Assembly: GCF_001412595.2 (NCBI RefSeq)
Contig: NZ_CP012640.2
Location: forward strand, 4,030,001 to 4,094,000
Reading direction: 5' to 3'
Length of the DNA stretch: 64,000 bases
Origin: Massilia sp. WG5
GTDB taxonomy: Bacteria > Pseudomonadota > Gammaproteobacteria > Burkholderiales > Burkholderiaceae_D
The notes beneath the pieces are model-generated. The model saw nothing but the letters and a program-made list of their open reading frames with translations. It was not told the origin of the DNA and ran no database searches. The position numbers and the translations under genes are program-made. Numbering within the stretch: the stretch's first letter is position 1; each line of letters starts with the position of its first letter. Positions 62,571 to 64,000 of the stretch are shown here, piece by piece.

Positions 62571-64000
62571 ATGTTTAAGAACACCAGTATCAAAGCGCGC
62601 CTCGTTTTCCTCACGTCTTTTCTGGTCGCGGCGCTTATCGCCGTCGGCGTCACCGGCATGGCCAACCTGAAGGCGACCAACGCCGCACTGCAGAGCGTCT
62701 ACAACGACCGGCTGATCGCGCTCCGGGATCTCAGCCATGCGCTGTCGCTGATGGAGCAGAACCAGACCGCGATCATGCGCGCCGCGCTTGGCGGCATCGA
62801 CAGCCGCACCCTGAGCGCCCAGTCCGACGACCGGGTCAGGGAAATCACCGGTCTGTGGAAGGCCTACATGGCGACCTACCTGACCGACGAGGAAAAAGCC
62901 CTCGCAGCGGATTTCGTGCAAAACCGCACGCAATACCTGGAAAAGGGGTTGAAGCCCGCGATGGCGGCGTTGCGCGACAATGATCTCGACACCCTCAAGG
63001 AAGTGGCATCCGGATCGCTGCTGCAGTTCTATGCACCTGTGCAAGCGAGCATGGAGGCGCTGGTCAAGCTGCAGGTGCGGGTTGCCCGGGAGGAGAACGA
63101 GGCCGCGCAAGCCCGCTACGCGCGGGCACGCATCGAATCGATCGCACTGGCGGTGGCAGCCTGCCTGCTGGGGAGCGCCGTCGCCTTCTTCCTGATCCGC
63201 GGCATCGGCGCCTCGATCGGACAAGCCCTCCACCTGGCGCAAAGCGTGGCCGACGGCGACCTGACCCAGACCATCCGCATCGATTCCAACGACGAGATCG
63301 GCCAGCTGCTGGCAACGCTGCAGAAGATGAATGCATCGCTGCTCGGCATCGTCGGCCAGGTGCGCAGCGGCAGCGATGCGATCGGCACCGCCAGCCAGCA
63401 GATCGCGGCCGGCAACCAGGACCTGTCGAGCCGCACCGAGCAGCAGGCCAGTTCGCTCGAAGAAACCGCCGCCTCGATGGAAGAACTGACTTCGACCGTC
63501 AAGCACAATGCCGACAATGCGCGCCAGGCCAACCTGCTTGCCAAGGCCGCCTCCGGCGTGGCCGAGCGCGGCGGCGCAGTGGTCGAGCAGGTGGTCGGCA
63601 CCATGCAGGACATCCATGCGGCTTCGGGCAAGATCGCCGACATCATCGGCGTGATCGACGGCATTGCCTTCCAGACCAATATCCTGGCCCTGAACGCGGC
63701 GGTGGAAGCGGCACGCGCCGGCGAGCAGGGCCGCGGTTTCGCGGTGGTGGCGGGCGAAGTGCGCAACCTGGCGCACCGCTCGGCCAGTGCGGCGAAGGAA
63801 ATCAAGGCGCTGATCGATAACTCGGTAGCCAGCGTAGCGGCCGGCAGCCGCCTGGTCGAACAGGCCGGCGAAACCATGCGCGAAGTCGTCGGCAGCGTAC
63901 AGCGCGTGACCGACATCATGGCCGAGATCACGGCTGCCAGCGCCGAGCAGACCGCGGGCATCGAGCAGGTCAACGTGGCGGTGGTGCAGATGGACGAGGT
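62571..64000 (+). CDS. Methyl-accepting chemotaxis protein, C-terminus cut by window edge
   Basis: 476 residues are visible before the window end. Membrane helix about residues 9-30 ([22 protein letters not shown]), a periplasmic four-helix-bundle domain of 4HB_MCP type ([27 protein letters not shown]), second helix about 188-210 ([20 protein letters not shown]), HAMP ([27 protein letters not shown]), and the signalling domain with the hairpin tip [42 protein letters not shown]. It would gate flagellar or surface-motility responses through CheA. No che or flagellar genes are in the window. The ATG is in a poorly conserved leader, after about 200 bases of AT-richer intergenic sequence. Confidence 0.95.
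   Translation, partial: MFKNTSIKARLVFLTSFLVAALIAVGVTGMANLKATNAALQSVYNDRLIALRDLSHALSLMEQNQTAIMRAALGGIDSRTLSAQSDDRVREITGLWKAYMATYLTDEEKALAADFVQNRTQYLEKGLKPAMAALRDNDLDTLKEVASGSLLQFYAPVQASMEALVKLQVRVAREENEAAQARYARARIESIALAVAACLLGSAVAFFLIRGIGASIGQALHLAQSVADGDLTQTIRIDSNDEIGQLLATLQKMNASLLGIVGQVRSGSDAIGTASQQIAAGNQDLSSRTEQQASSLEETAASMEELTSTVKHNADNARQANLLAKAASGVAERGGAVVEQVVGTMQDIHAASGKIADIIGVIDGIAFQTNILALNAAVEAARAGEQGRGFAVVAGEVRNLAHRSASAAKEIKALIDNSVASVAAGSRLVEQAGETMREVVGSVQRVTDIMAEITAASAEQTAGIEQVNVAVVQMDE

Overview
The window is GC-rich bacterial chromosome, densely packed on both strands. Gene content and family variants (a PhaM-like granule protein, the Burkholderiales form of MnmC, DUF3108, DUF3016 and DUF1453 proteins, a large-subunit catalase, many two-component proteins) point to a betaproteobacterium of the Oxalobacteraceae, most likely Massilia or a close relative. 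That placement is inferred from protein families; there is no rRNA in the window. No tRNA, rRNA, CRISPR array, insertion sequence, integrase or prophage was seen, so this reads as core or shell chromosome rather than an island.

Layout. 1-2.9 kb: a truncated secreted protein, tag and mnmC. 2.9-5.3 kb: a small histidine kinase overlapping a REC-TPR regulator. 5.4-8.5 kb: a PhaM-like protein, two tandem DUF3108 proteins and a small exported protein. 8.8-13.7 kb: a three-gene operon encoding a kleisin-like protein, a KITE-like protein and an SMC-type ATPase, in the order of MksF-MksE-MksB (Wadjet JetA-JetB-JetC) but with no MksG/JetD nuclease. This is the most interesting system here. 13.8-16.1 kb: a DUF535 protein, tandem DUF1453 membrane proteins and a 56-residue Pro-rich protein. 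16.2-22.6 kb: tamA-tamB. 22.7-25.6 kb: queC, a phosphoesterase and small proteins. 25.7-31.5 kb: a signalling cluster (GAF kinase, Cache hybrid kinase, REC-HD-GYP phosphodiesterase). 31.7-36.2 kb: a Nei/Fpg-type glycosylase, then a catalase flanked by two paralogous DUF3016 proteins. 36.2-38.3 kb: ECF sigma, anti-sigma and a secreted protein. 38.4-42 kb: a thioesterase, an M20 peptidase, two small exported proteins and a Tat-exported DUF882 protein. 42-50 kb: a MASE4 hybrid kinase, M16 and M1 peptidases, a lipoprotein and a YecD-like hydrolase. 50-54.9 kb: a small exported protein, a flavin monooxygenase-like protein, a serine hydrolase, a Gly/Ser-rich repeat protein and an alpha/beta hydrolase. 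55-58.6 kb: a succinate CoA-transferase, a bestrophin and uvsE. 58.8-64 kb: a PAS hybrid-type kinase co-transcribed with a periplasmic binding protein, and a truncated chemotaxis receptor.

Themes. Signalling is unusually dense: five histidine kinases, a TPR regulator, an HD-GYP protein, an ECF module and a chemoreceptor. DNA maintenance is represented by Tag, a Nei-type glycosylase, UvsE and the SMC complex. Many operons use ATGA or TGATG stop-start overlaps. Convergent junctions often carry GC-rich hairpins, and one about 60-base palindrome occurs twice, 42.6 kb apart.
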